A stretch of DNA of 64,000 bases. Source: Neofusicoccum parvum (lineage: Eukaryota > Ascomycota > Dothideomycetes > Botryosphaeriales > Botryosphaeriaceae). Under the pieces are notes generated by a model. That model ran no database searches. It saw only the letters and a list, made by a program, of their open reading frames with translations, and was not told where the DNA came from. The position numbers and the translations under genes are program-made. The stretch lies in the NCBI GenBank assembly GCA_020912385.1, contig CP087218.1:1674001-1738000 (forward strand), given 5' to 3'. Below are positions 36,120 to 48,689 of this stretch, one piece after another; the first letter of the stretch is position 1, and every line of letters begins with the position of its first letter.

Positions 36120-37647
36120 TCATGCGAATGTACTTATGCCGACTTCACGATCTGTTTCACAGATTCTGAACTTTTAATCCTAAGCAGTGCTGATATTCTG
36201 TCTGTCAGTTATCTTTCCTTGAAGGAAGTAGTTATCTCGCGATACCCACTAGGCTGCGAAAAGTAGCAAAGCTTCATGATATAAGAAATTGCCATCACAC
36301 TCTAGCCAAATGTACAATGGCCCATATGACCCTATCCTTTTCACCAGTCACGAGCACAGCCTTTACACAGCATCGCCGAAGGTTCGTCTCCATAAAGATA
36401 TTGGCGATAACCTGACCCATTGAAATGTTAACTCTGAGTGGTTGATCATCTCTTATGAAGCTGTATTTCTTGCGATTAAATAATCTGGTAAAGAGCGCTA
36501 TAAACTTAGCCATTAACGTATCAAGTAGAAATTTTTCTCATAGGTATTTCTTTCCTACTCACACGTGAATGTCTTAACAAATCAATCGAGGGTTTTACTT
36601 GTGAATCTGAAAGTTGTGAAAAAGCCAAACACAAGGCCGGAAAGCATATGAGAAGCAATTTACTTTAATTGTAGTAATTTATAACAGCTAGCTAACAATT
36701 ACCGTGAAATTTAGCATGTTGATCGGCTCGCTTCCGGACAAGTGGCGTCATTTTGAGCATTCTCGCTATGTGCTAACCTGTACAAGCCGCCTATAGACAA
36801 TATGACTGTATTCGATAGAATGGTATGAGATAAGAATTTACTATAGAACCACTACAAAACGAGAACAATGAGGCACGTGCCAAGCTTTGAGAAGACAAAG
36901 ACAATACCTAATATCTACAGCATCCAACCGCTATGAAAAACCCAGCCCCAACCCCAACCCCAACCCCCCGATTTGAATGAAAAAATCAGACTTGAATGCC
37001 TCAATAAGCATTGCCACTATACCCTTGGGAGGTGGCTATAGTAAATCCCTCTAACTTTCGATATCTCTACTTCCTGTTCTTCTTAGAGGGAGATGTCTTT
37101 TGCAATCTTTTTCCTAGCGCTAGCGATGCCATCCATCGGTATGATCCGTTTCCGACGCCTTGTTCGCTCGAGTTTGGTGCCGTGATGTTGTTGGGATTCC
37201 TCTAGAATTCGCCTGATTGGATGATTCTTCTGTACTCGCAAGTCCGGGTATGTCCGCTCCGGAGAGTGTGTGTGGCGTTGGGGCAGAGGTAGTAACGCTC
37301 TGAGAGAGAGCAGAGGTGCAAGTACTCGGCCCAAGTCTAGCTATGCCCTTAATTTCACCGTGGTGACGGTCTTTTATCTCCTTACTTCTATGGAACATGT
37401 CTATTTGGTCCCCCAGACGGGAGGGTGTCTTCGGACGCTGACCAAAGATTATCTATCAACCACATTGGCCCGCAATCACGTGTTTTTACCTCCTTGTTCC
37501 ACACGCGTTTTACTACTTGCCTAGTTACTACACCATACACCTACCCCAGCACAAGTCATTTGCCCCAGTTATGCGTATTTCCGTAAATCCGATTATTACA
37601 CGTATATAGCAGGCCTCAGTAGTAACAATGAGAAAACCAGCGGTGTC
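36120..37647. other. AT-rich gene-free stretch
   Basis: About 1.5 kb, clearly more AT rich than the flanks, with only short ORFs. It includes a short CCCCAA-type repeat at about 36942-36968. It lies between the small frameshifted ORF and the 3' end of the large kinase gene. No transposon end was recognised. Confidence 0.5.
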
Positions 37648-40600
37648 TTATTTTCTCGCGCCGTTCGACATTATCGCACCTTGATTTCGCTTATGCCATG
37701 AATCAGGGTTAGTGACATGCTTCTTATGAATTCTGAAGGTTGATCTTAACGAGAAAAGAAGCTGTGCTCTGTTACAAGAGTCTTCCCAAGACTTGTCTTT
37801 ACAGACGCAGTCTCCGAAGATCATCCCCGGGTTGTGCCAGTATACGTCATCGACTACTCGAACTGGGGTCTCTTCCAAGTCCCCCCATTTCTTTATGATC
37901 TTCCTGAGGTCTGAAACGCAGACAGCGAGATAGTCGTTTCCTTTAGGGACGTGGTTCCAGAAATTGCATGGTATGCAATTCTCCCCAGGTTCAATAATCT
38001 CCCCAAATCCATGACCGAACAAGGTGACCGCTTTGATACCTCGAATGAAGTCTATCCAGCATTTGCCAGTGGACTTGATGTCAGTTTGCTTGAGCGGGGC
38101 ATCTATAGCTCCAGTCGCTACATCCATAAATTCGAATCCCTCGAGAACATTTGATTTATATTTCACCTTGAGTCCAGGGTGTGCGGTCTTTTCCAGCTGG
38201 TGTTCCAAGATCTGTTCCAGAGAATGGTATACTTTTTCAACACGATCTTGAAAAAGAACGTGTGTTTCCGTTATCTTTGTCACCTGGTCTGGCTCCTTGG
38301 AAGGCCCGAAGGTTGTCTCCTGTAAATGTTCGCTTTTGTGTCGGTAGATCATGAGCTCCATATTCTTTTCGTTTATGAGCACTTCGACAGCTGATTCTGC
38401 GGTATGCTCAACTGTTGCCTTAGTCAAGTCTTCGCGATTGAAGAGAACCTTCTCTGCGATATTGCTGCGTATGTCCTCTTCCAGGGAAGTTCTCACCAGG
38501 TGGAGCAAGGCGCTTGCGCCGTTGACAAGCCATGCTCTTTTGTCCCTTACATCATAGAGAACGACAAATACGTTGGAAATGTGGCTGATTTGCTCGAAGT
38601 AGCAGCCTTCTCGTTTCAGGTTCTGTCCGATATCCTTACGACCGATAGCGAAAGAAAGACCGACGCTAACGTGTTTACTCCCGCCGATGGTGACCCTGTC
38701 AAGATATAAGTCTCTGGGGGGTGGCTTTCTTCCGGAATGTTGGATTTCGTATTTTCCTTCGTGCGAACCTAAAACAGTAACCGTATCAATAAAGACATTT
38801 CTTCTTCTTTCAGTAATTGTGTAACCTCACCCGCATGATTCTTGGCAACAGTACACCATCCGAGTACATGTCGAGCGCTTTCCAGTTCGATGAAACTGAT
38901 TTGACTCCCCTCGACACAGTTGTATTTCTGAACCCGATGATCACGGTAATGGATGCGAGTCCCATCTCCGCTGCAGAACAAATGCCAGACCACCAGTCTT
39001 TCTTCCTTCACGTACTTGGTTGCCAACAGCAGTCTGGAGAAACCTTTCAGGTAGATCTTCCCATCAAAATATGTCAGACGTTTAGCTTGAGCTAGTCCTG
39101 CCATGATGTTCAATGGAATTTCAAGGCCAAGGCTATGACAGACTCGACGGGAAACCGGATACCCTTGGACAATGACGGGATTTCTGAATAGTTTGTGCCA
39201 GCAAACACCTTTCTGGGGATCTGGGTCCTCGGATTGCGGCTTGGTGTGGAACTTCAGCGTACAGAAGATTTCCTTCTTGTAAATAACGTTCTCTGAAGGG
39301 TTTGCGCAATCGATATTGAGTGAGGGAACACAAAGAGCAACGCCATCGTCACGTGGTGATGAACGAAGGGCGGATCCAAGCCAGGCAAGTTGTTCTCCGA
39401 TCTCCGCTATAGCGTAGGCCACGCCTGTCACATCTAATCTTGTCTTTCCACCTTGTACGAATACTCTAAGCTCTGGCTCATTTGCATCATCTCCTAAAAA
39501 TCTCACAATGATTAGAAATATTGTTGAAACAGATCAAAAGGATAGAACGCGTTCTGGTGTTCCGTGTTTGATGGGGACTTCATGTAACCCCTACTCGAGC
39601 AACGGGAACTAGGGAGTAGTGTATATTTCGCGACAAATAGCCACGTCAACTAAAGAAAGACATAAGGACTCACTTGCTGTCAGATCCACCTGTTTTCGTT
39701 CAACCATGTGCTGAAATGCTCTTAGAGTTGAAGTACCAGAATAAGGCCAAGTTTGGCTCATGTACTCAGCACAAGTCAGAGCCTGCGCAGAATCCGTATC
39801 TCCAGTCAACGTAATGGCTCCTGCTAATGCTTCACTCCAATTTTCTCGATAATCTTGCTCTTCCAAGAAGGCCAATGGGTCCCAGTCGACAGTAAAAACT
39901 GCTCTGTGAGAATGAACAGGAATTCTCCTGCTCACCTCACCATGAGAAACAAGATTCCCAAGAATTTTTTCCGTGATGCTAGTTGCATGGTCCGGTGTCG
40001 GTGTTTTCATGGAAATCTCTCTCTTCAAGCGCATGATAAGCCAACGGAAGGCACCGGAGTCTATGAGACGCCTGTGTTCAAGGCGAATATGCTCGAAATG
40101 TGGAACTGGCACGGGCGGTGTTCCTAAGCCTTCATGCAATGCACGGTCAACCTCACTTTTTCCACAGGCCTGTTCTATGACGCCACATTCTTGTGCCGCT
40201 TGCGGTTCTTCGTATTCAGGGTCTGTGGTTCTCTCTTTCAGCCATTTTTTCACGTCGGGCTTCTGCACTTCGTCGGATTTGTAGGCCGGTGTAGTTTCTT
40301 GCGGAGCGTCCTGCAGGTTGCGATTCCAGATTTCTTCCAAAGAATTCCTGATATCCCTAGATTTGATCACTTTAGCTTCTGCGGATTGTTCTGTAATAAA
40401 TACGAATGTACTTACTTTCGATGTTTTTGTATGAAGACCCTTGCTTCCTGTCAGACAATATAAAGCCTATTAGCACGCACTGGTAACAGTGCGGCGTCGT
40501 ACTTTTGCCAGTTCGACACTTCCTGTGCCTCTTTGCTGACTACCTCGTAGCCGAGCTTGGATGCAAACGCTTTCAGGGTCTGCTCCACAATATGCAGTAC

Positions 40601-43253
40601 GGCTTGAAATGATGACTTTTCCATATATCTTGCCCCGAGCTGTTCGAACAGAATGTGTGCGACCGCCTTGATGTAGCTTGAATCGGCTGTATCATCAGGC
40701 TCCAAACTGTAAATAGAGTTTCCATCATTGGCCATCTTCTCTGCTACGTGATATGATGGACCAGAATCGGCGGTTGCAGCGGTTGTTTGGTCACTCGATT
40801 GTGGGACCGAATCAAAGATGCTCTCAGATTGGAAATCGCTATCGTTAACGCTCGTGTCTGTCGCGGACACAGCTTGATCGAGGCGTGAAGAAGATAGATC
40901 CCTTGATTTAGTCCGATCCGCCGTGCCAGTGTCGACACTTTCAGTTGCGTCCGGTCCGCCTAGTCCAGGATGGGACGAGGGCTGACTAATGGATTCATCA
41001 ACATCAGAGGTTTTCTTGCTGACGCCCGGGGATTTCGTTGCACCTTTGAAATTGGTGAACGAGGGAGACAAGGCCGTGCGCTCGGTGCTTCTTCCAGCGC
41101 CTTTGTCGATGTCTACGGTCGCTTTTTGTTGGCCAGAGGCTGTGGTCCATACTGATGGGGACGTTGGCTGGTTTGAACTGTGCAATCCTGAGATTCCTTC
41201 TATCAAGTCATCCGAGAAATAGACTCTCTTGGCACTCTTCATCTTAGTAGTCTCATTGAGTTCTCTTTTTGCCGAAGGCTTTGTTGTGAAGCCGTATCCG
41301 AATTCGTTCTCAGAACGCTCCAGCATGTCTTTGAATTGTTGGTGGAGGTTTGATGCAGAGAAGGTCGTTCATGATGAGGTTCAGGAGGTCATGAATGAGG
41401 TCAGAACATTTATCACTCTCCCGTAGCCGTATTACCCATTTTTGGACTCCAGCCCGGATCTTGGCGTTTCGTGGGGTTTCCTCATGCAGAAGACTCCAAA
41501 AGTAGTCGTCGCTAATCTTCCCCTGGTCGTTCAGGATGAAAGATGCCTCCAAACGTGCTTTGGAGAACTCTTCTATTGCCGACCAGCCTTCTAGAAGCCA
41601 ACTTACCCATTCCAGGAATAAACAACCTAAGCTCCAGAAGTCATATGCACGGGACACAGCCAGGAAGATGTGACATTCCGGAGGCTCGTAAGTCGGAGAG
41701 CTGAAGATAGTGTATGGATGTGGTTTCGTTTTCGTGTCGCGACCGTGGAACCTTCCAAGTCTAAAATCAGCGATGTAGCATGTTCCGTTTTCGTCTTGCC
41801 CTTCCGGTGTCTGTCTGGACCAAAGTATGTTTTCAGGCTTCAAGTCCCCGTGACGCCCGAATATCTCCTCCCCCTCAGTGACGGACCGGGACCACTTCGT
41901 ATCTGTCTGTGAATTCTTTGTCTCGCCCTCAGCTGAGGTCGGAAGCGTAATCTTGAAGTTGTGGATGGTGTAGATTGCGTGGGCGATTCCTTTCATTTGT
42001 TTGAGGGACCATAGAAGTGTTTCCTCATTGCACTTCGGATTCGGGGTTTTCTCCCAGAAGTCCCTCAGGTTGCATTCTGCGCGAGGAAAGACGAGGTGAT
42101 AATATCCCTCATACTCGTACGAGAACAGAAGCTTGATCAAGTGGCCATACTTCTTCTCTCCAAGTTCCTTGAGGATAGTTTGCTCCTTCTTGAACTCATC
42201 ATGACGAAGAAGCCTTTTGATTGCCACATCGAACCCCTTTCCCTTCTAGTTGGTTAGCATGTAGCCTGTTGTTGGTAGAAGGGTCAATGTTCTTACAGAA
42301 TTTCTAGACAGATCGGGCCACTTGTGATGCGCTGGATGAATTCGGGCAAACCATACTTCACTATATGCACCTCCTACCTTAGGAACTTCGTCATAGTTGA
42401 AAGGAAGAATCGTGTTCTTGTCGAACTTGTAGTGCTCTGAGGTTGAAAATACCGGCGCAAGCGCGCACCATTGGTCTCTCGCAAACCCTATTTTCTTGTC
42501 CACTGGCCAAGAGCCGACACACTCGATCTTCTTTCCATTCTTCCGGGTGAGATTGTCGTCGCCGAGTCGTTCGAAGGGGAGATCTTCATCAGAGATGTTT
42601 TCAGAGAGGAAATCGCAAACATCATAGGCATAGCCCATATATGCAAGGATCGTAAACAGGGTTTTCGCTTTTTTGTTAACCTCATAGGAGACCTCGGTAA
42701 CCTCGTCATGACGCACGAATTGAATTTGTCTTTTTATAGCATCGAACGTGACGATCTGTTTTTTCCGATCCTCTGGGATATAGAAGCGAAAGGTTCTAGC
42801 TGGGTTCCAGATAATTGAGGACAGTAATTCCGCTCGAAGCTGCAATGCTGCCTTTTCGTGTTGACTGCTCGTGGCGGGCTTGAGATGCGGATTCTTTAGA
42901 AGATCACTAGAACCCGAGGCAATTGGGGCTACTCCAAAGGATAATTAGACGCTCGAATCTAACTCGGGAGGCACGTATAGGACTACAATAGCGATCCTCG
43001 CGTAGTCAGATCCATACCTGAGTCGTGGTCCGCGCCCTCAGACGTAGATCTGGGATTTCGCTCTAGGGCACTTTTGAGTGAAGCGTGTGGATTGGCAACA
43101 GGGTTTTCATTCTATTCAAGACTGTAAGGCTAGATATTTAAGAAGATTGTTGTGTTCTGCTCACCTGTTGCGAGTGATGCTCACCGTGGCTGGGCTGTTT
43201 ACTTCGAAGATTTTTGAGGAAAGCAAGGTGCGAACGGAAAACCATATCTGCAT
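37648..43253 (-). CDS. Large modular protein: kinase-like N-terminus and fungus-specific C-terminal domain; probable frameshift
   Basis: Proposed exons on the minus strand: 43185-43253, 43018-43111, 42297-42928, about 40477-42245, 39674-40390, 38831-39493 and 37648-38768, about 1,690 codons. The N-terminal module precedes a protein kinase domain: glycine loop region with VGGAYSEVWFARIHPAHHKW, Lys in VAIKRL, catalytic HGDLKPENILW, and DFR in place of DFG. A Ser/Thr/Asp-rich linker follows. The C-terminal part has blocks typical of uncharacterised fungal proteins: CWHKLFRNPVIVQGYP, GLEIPLNIMAGLAQ, KRAWLVNGASALLHLVR and a FGHGFGEIIEPGE end. Such fungal kinase/NLR-neighbour genes are often suspected of self/non-self recognition, which is inference here. 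The kinase frame ends in a stop at 41310 while the downstream frame is shifted by one. No intron bridges them, so the gene may be broken. The junction at 40390/40477 is the least certain splice. Confidence 0.68.
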
Positions 43254-44203
43254 CACTACGAGGAAAATTTAGGCTGAGACTTTAGAGGTATAACGAGTCA
43301 TTTATCAGCTTATAAGGAAGCAGATGCAAGGCATACGGCTGTCAGCTTTCAGCATCCTAAGCAGATCATCGGCCAGGCTATCATGCTCAGCCCTCTTGGA
43401 GCAGGCTGAATGCCTGCATCCCACTCTGATAAAGGCGGTTTATGCCTTGCTTCTGCCCTGTATGCACTCCATCTGCGCTCTCACGCGCATGAAAGCGGGG
43501 TTCAGTCTCCAAGGTGGTCAGCATAGCCTTGTGAGGACAGATATCGTAAGGCTACGTGGGGCTCAATATGCCTTGCATCACTGATATTGCTGCCCAATTC
43601 GAGAATGTGCCGAGCGTTGCTCTCCCGATAGACCATGCCGGGGCGCAAGCCCGAAAGGTTCACAAATGCAGTGCAGGGGCAGGGATCAGAGTACAGTACA
43701 TTATCTCTAATCATTCTTCAGATCTCGACCACTTTCCAGACCCACGAAGATAAGTGCGGGGCTGAATGGCCGAGCCCGCCATCACCCCTCCTTCAGCATG
43801 GTGGCTGTTGTGGACCAAGCCCCGACACTGCCATTAGCGAATCACTGCGGTATACGTTTCTTTTGCTTTTCAACTGTCAAGCAAGCCAATTCGCTAATGC
43901 GGATCTGCAGTATCAAATCCAAGACTGCCGCGTGGCTAGGAAGTCCAAGTTTTAGTCCCCTCATCCGGAAGACGTTCGTGGCCGAATACAGAATTCGTGC
44001 GGGGCTGTGCCCAATGAGATCGTAACTTGCTCAACCTGTCAGTTATGCCTTGCTCCCTTGCCCACCACAGGACTCCCGGGATGAAGACCTGTGGAAGACT
44101 GATCGTGCTAGACGTGCCTCAAGCTGCGACAAAAATCACTACCAACAACTGTTACTCTTGCCTTGACATTCAACACAATGGCGGGCATATTCTAGCATCA
44201 GCA
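43254..44203. other. Gene-free stretch left of the LINE insertion
   Basis: About 950 bp between the start of the kinase gene and the LINE target site. Only short ORFs are present. It should contain the kinase-gene promoter near its left end. Confidence 0.5.
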
Positions 44204-44218
44204 TATGAATAATACATA
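44204..44218. repeat. Target-site duplication of the LINE, left copy
   Basis: TATGAATAATACATA, an exact 15-bp match to 55538-55552 on the other side of the nested transposon block. It sits immediately before the LINE 3' tail. Confidence 0.85.
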
Positions 44219-44479
44219 AATAAATAAATAAATAGATTCATTTTCATCCCGATTTAGCTCCCTTACGGGTCCATGCGGGGTAGGCTATCTATAGTAGTTT
44301 ACACGAGGGGGAAAACCTTTCCTAGGTAGAAAACCTCTCCTCTCTTTTATATTGGGTGCGTTACCCCTTCTTTTCCCGTTTTTCTGCTTACCAGTAGTGG
44401 CTGCTGTGGCAGTCCTATAATTACCCTAGGTATTAATTCCTAGCTCTCTCATTCCATCCTAGTCTCCTTGGTCCACTGG

Positions 44480-47400
44480 GTCCTCCTGGTCCTCTTGGTT
44501 TTCCTGGTCCATTTCCTTCGCCAGGCTAAATTGGCCTAGCAGCCCCAGCTTTAGAAACCACTCCGTGGCCGCATAGACTCCTTTCTTTGTTGTCAGCAGA
44601 GTGCGGTAGTCTGTGGTTTGAGCTTTATAAAGCATCTGGGCTCTGCCTGCTTGGAAGTGAGGACAGAATAAGAGGATATGCTTTGGAGTTTGTCTGTGCT
44701 AGCCGTATGGGCATGTAGGGCTTGGATGGTCTGGTACCTTGCGTCTAGAGAGGTAGTCCTCCAGTCTAATATGTTCTGTTCTCAGCAGGGTAAGGAGTGT
44801 ACTCTGTGGTTTTAGTAGGCTACTGTGTAGTTGCCTGATCTTTGGGTTCTAGGGTGAACTCTGGGCTACTGGCCTCCCCTCCTGCCTGGTTTGCTCTATC
44901 TACCTCTTTTTCCACTGCTCCCTTATTGCCATGCGGAGTTGGGTCCTCTGTGGTAGTTTCTGTGCATTAGGTGGGTAGCTACTAAGGAGGGAATTCACTC
45001 TCCCCTTAAGCAGCTTCCCTCTAGCTGGGCTAGCTGTTCCCTTTGTACTGAATGCTACTCTGGCTGCTACCTTGATGTCCCTGCATGTTGCCTTAATTAC
45101 TGCCGTTGCTGGTCCTTCCCTGGTCCGGATAGAGTGGGCCAAGGTCAGTTCATCTAGGTGTAGTAGGAGGGGGGGGATCCCAGTCTCATGTTCCAGCGTT
45201 TGCGTAGGGGTAGACTTATAGGCACCTGCTATGGTGTGTAGGCACTGGTTCTGGATCTTCTTAAGGGGTTTAGTTGCTGTCCTTCTCTACCCTGGGGAAC
45301 CCTCTAGCGTGTGCCATACACTATACCTATAGGTGAGGACTGGCCTCACTATAGCTGTGTAGATGTGGCGCGCCTTGGTAAAGGAAGCGCCCTAGGTTGA
45401 TGCGGTAAGCCTGGTAAGGGACATGTACTGTCTGGTGGCTTTAGCACTAGTTTCCTTGATATGTAGGCCCCACCTCAGCTTGCTGTTAACATGAACGCCT
45501 AGTATCTTGATCAGTGGCTCTGGGTTTCCCTTAAAGCTAGGAATCTGGATTTTTGCCGCTATGTTGAACCTGCGTGGTTTCCTGCTGAAGTGGATGAGGT
45601 GGTACTTGTCTGGGGAGAAGGCTGATCCATGGGTGGCTGCTGTTATGGTTTGTACCCATGATGGTGCCTTGGAGGATCCGCGGCGATCACGTGTAGCGCT
45701 AGTATTCGCTTATATAGAGTCGCTAGGGACGCGTGTCCTTTCCTCCCCAGCTTGACCTTCGTGTAGACGGAATCCAACTCTTTAGCGCTCACCCTGGGGT
45801 TGAACCATTACAGCTGCCTACTTTTTACAGGTCCTATTTGCTCCTTTAAGCACCCTATAGTTATGCTCTGTAGACCTGCTAAAGGTCAGGATGTTTGTAT
45901 CATCTATAAACCTAAGGGGGAAGACATTCCCCCTTCTGAGCTCTGTGAGGAGGTTGGAGGTAAAGAAGAGGTATAGGATTGGTGATAATAAGGAGCCTTG
46001 TAGGATCCCTGTGGGGGTGGAGATGGCCTGGCTTGTATATCCTCTAAAGAGGAGCTGTGTTGACCTTTCACTTAGAAAGGAGTGGGTGAACCTCTCTACC
46101 TAGCCTGGTAGCCTTGTAGCTTTTATGTTGTGGAGGAGTCTCTTATGGGACACATGGTCGTATGCCCTAGAGATGTCTAAGCTGAGGATAGAGGCTACTA
46201 GGCCTAGATCCTGTTTCTAGACAGCGTGGATTTGTTCTGTGAGAAGACTAAGGGTAGTAACCGCTAATCTACTCCTCCTGGCTCCTATCTGATAGTCTGG
46301 GAGGAGGTGGTTGGTTTTAGTGGCCTGGGAGATTCTGTCTGCTATAATCCGCTTAAGCAGCTTGCCTAGTGTGTTGAGTAGGGCAATTAGTCTGTATACC
46401 TTTGCCTTGGTATAGTCTTCTCTCTGTGGTTTCTTTAGTACCACAGTGGTAGAGGTTTTGAACTGTCTAGGATGGTAGGCTAGTGCTAGGCATCTCTGGA
46501 AGAGTCTAGTAATTGGCTTGCCTAGTACTTATATACACTGCTTTAGGATTCTGTTGATGATCTTATCTAGCCTAGGTGCCTTGTCTGGGGGAAGCTGCTT
46601 GATGGTGCGGAGTACCTGCTCTTCTATAATATCCTGTGAGATTTCTACTGGGGCTGGATATGTATACCTGTCTAGGTTAGAGAGGTTGGCTTCTTTTGGT
46701 GGGGGAAAGAACTGGCTTTGAAGGATGTTGGTTTTTATCTGAATGTTATGGTGTAGTTGTCCTTCTGTGTCCTGGAGTGGGGGAAACTGGGGTGGAGCTA
46801 GTGGCTCTAGTGCCCTTGTTCTAGCCTATTTTGAGAGTTTCTAGATGGCGCCTGGGTTTGAGGTGATTTCAGCTACTGTTTTACGCTATACTTTTATCCT
46901 GTCCCTCCTGATTTGCCTCTTCTTATTGTTAGCTGTGGCTTAGTAGGTCACCTAGTCCTCTTCCCTGCCTATAGTAGTCCACTTTCTCCTAGTAGCTCTA
47001 GCCTGTTGGACTAGTTTAGAGCATTCTCTTATCCACTGCGTGGTGGCCTAAGGTGAGGGTTTTGCTACTAGGATGGTTTCCTGGACTGTTATTTGGATGG
47101 CTGCCTGAAGCTGCTTAGTAAATTGGTCTATATCTCTCTTAGTGTTTAGTGGGAGGTTTTCCAGCCTTGAGACTCTAGCTTGGAGGGTCTTATTAGTTCT
47201 CTCCTAGTCCGCCTTTTTCCATTGTGGCCTAGGGGGTTGCGAGGCTGCTGGGGTGGGGGAGATATTAAATGTGGTGATTATAGGTAGGTGATTAGAGGAG
47301 GATTCTAGTTCCTAAGAGATCCCGTAGCGTAGGATCCTCTCCTCTAGCTAGTGGGTAGTGAAGATGAGGTTAATTATACTTTTACTATTGTTGGTTTTCC

Positions 47401-47960
47401 TAGTGATAGTTCCCCTTGGTAGGGCTAGGTTAAGGTTGGCTGTGGTAGCTATCTTAATTAGGTTATCTAAGAGGCTGTGTTGGGTGGGGGAGGTAATACC
47501 TCCCTAGAGGGGGTGATAGAGGTTGAAGTCTCTAAGTAGGATGTGTTCTCTAGGCCTGTTTAGAGCCTCTAAGAGGAGTGGTAGGGTACCTATGGCTATG
47601 CTAGTATGGGAGAGAGGTGGCGGGTTATAGTAGTTATAAATGTAGATGGTATATAATAGGGTGTTAATAGTAAGGATGATGAGATCTAGGGAGTGGATAG
47701 TTTCCTACTAGGATTCTAGGGTAAGGGCCTTGCTTATTAGGAAGCAGGTTCTCGCTTCTCCCTTGTGGGGGAAGATAGTATGGTAAGTAGGGTGTTTAAC
47801 TGTTGTCTTAACTCTAGGGTTTTTCTAGGGTTCCTGGATAGCTAGAATGTAGTGGGTTCTTGGGTCTAGTTCTTTATAGAGGGGGATTATTACCTTATCC
47901 GCACTCTTATTAACGTTGTACTGTATGATTGATAGTAGTATTATATTTAGCATTGATTGT
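44480..47960 (-). pseudogene. LINE ORF2 remnant: endonuclease, reverse transcriptase, C-terminal zinc finger
   Basis: Reading the minus strand through stops, an endonuclease-like section comes first (about 47.0-47.95 kb, with FNLYHP and NHLPIITTF). The reverse transcriptase follows (about 45.7-46.7 kb): PPDKAP, YRLIALLNTLGKLL, SLDISRAYDHVSH, GILQGSLLSPILYLFF and the active-site FIDDTNIL. A CPYG...H.L.FCPHF zinc-finger-like end lies near 44.7 kb. This order is that of Tad1/CRE-type fungal LINE ORF2. Stops (mostly TAG) occur throughout, so no long frame survives beyond about 80 codons. Confidence 0.8.
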
Positions 47961-48299
47961 CTCCTATGTCTATGTTAGGTTACGTTGGGGAGGTGGAGCT
48001 GGCCTGTGTAGATAGGACCACCTCTTCTAGGTTTATCTCTAGGGCATATTGGGAACTGCGCAGTCCTATACTAGAGAAGATCATCTAGCCAGGTGGAGGG
48101 GGTCTACTAAGGTCTCTAGGTCTACTTAGGCCTCTCTTTGGCTCCTTCTTCTATAATTCCTCTATTCTAATCCTCTTCTTAGACCTTGCTAGAGTCTATC
48201 CTTCTTGTATCTATTACTGGGGCTAAGTTCTTTCTCTATATCCTCCTGGGTTTATTAGGCGGGTACTGTTTGCTCTAGCCTGGTTTGCCCTGCGTGTAG

Positions 48300-48448
48300 G
48301 GTAGGAGTTACTCTATATATTATGCTTCTAGTTATAGTTAGCACACTGCGTTTCTTCCTTGGTGCACTCTCTAGTGTTATGGCTGCCTATACACTTGCTA
48401 CACTTAGCCTCCTTCCTGCAGTGGCTGGTAATGTGGCCATAGGCCTGG
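48300..48448 (-). pseudogene. LINE ORF1 remnant, 3' side of the LTR insertion
   Basis: Continuation of LINE ORF1 after the insertion. The minus-strand frame supplies the second half of a CCHC knuckle (AYGHITSHC) and then a second Cys-rich knuckle (CSKCIGSHNTREC). Joined at the CCTGG target site with the 54.47-kb side (CFKC), it rebuilds the knuckle spacing. It shows where the LTR element landed. Confidence 0.75.
48444..48448. repeat. Target-site duplication of the LTR element, left copy
   Basis: CCTGG directly before the 5' LTR, matching 54466-54470 directly after the 3' LTR. Confidence 0.9.
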
Positions 48449-48632
48449 TGTTAGAGTCTAGAGCCTCGAGAGAAGCCTCAGAGGATCATCGGCAGGTCAT
48501 GTGATGCCAAGAACTCCTTGTATTTAAGTCGTTCTCTTCTTCTTTCTACTTCTTCTTCTCTCCTTAAGTCTTAGCTTAACGTACATAGCGCAATAAACCT
48601 TTCAGTGATCATCCTGAGGTTGAGCCCTGACA
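48449..48632 (+). repeat. 5' LTR (184 bp)
   Basis: Begins TGTTAGAG and ends CCTGACA. It appears identical to the copy at 54282-54465. A TATA-like TATTTAA lies at 48521, a likely transcription start near 48566 (about 45 bp downstream), and AATAAA at 48592-48597. Confidence 0.95.
48566..48576 (+). promoter_or_regulatory. Probable transcript 5' end used as self-primer
   Basis: AAGTCTTAGCT inside the LTR, about 45 bp after the TATA-like box. It is the exact reverse complement of the primer-binding site at 48635-48645. By analogy with Tf1 of fission yeast it would be the first 11 nt of the transcript. Confidence 0.6.
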
Positions 48633-48634
48633 AT

Positions 48635-48645
48635 AGCTAAGACTT
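48635..48645 (+). other. Primer-binding site, self-priming type
   Basis: AGCTAAGACTT, two nucleotides after the 5' LTR. It is perfectly complementary over 11 nt to 48566-48576 in the LTR. The complementarity ends at both sides, so its length is exactly 11, as in Tf1. Confidence 0.65.
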
Positions 48646-48689
48646 CAAACCCATTGGACTCACTGGACATCGGATCATTGGTACAGTCG

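Noticed and set aside
38769..38830. Second frameshift in the kinase gene near 38.8 kb
   Set aside because: Resolved by a 62-bp GT-AG intron (GTGAGG...TTTTAG) that restores the frame exactly.
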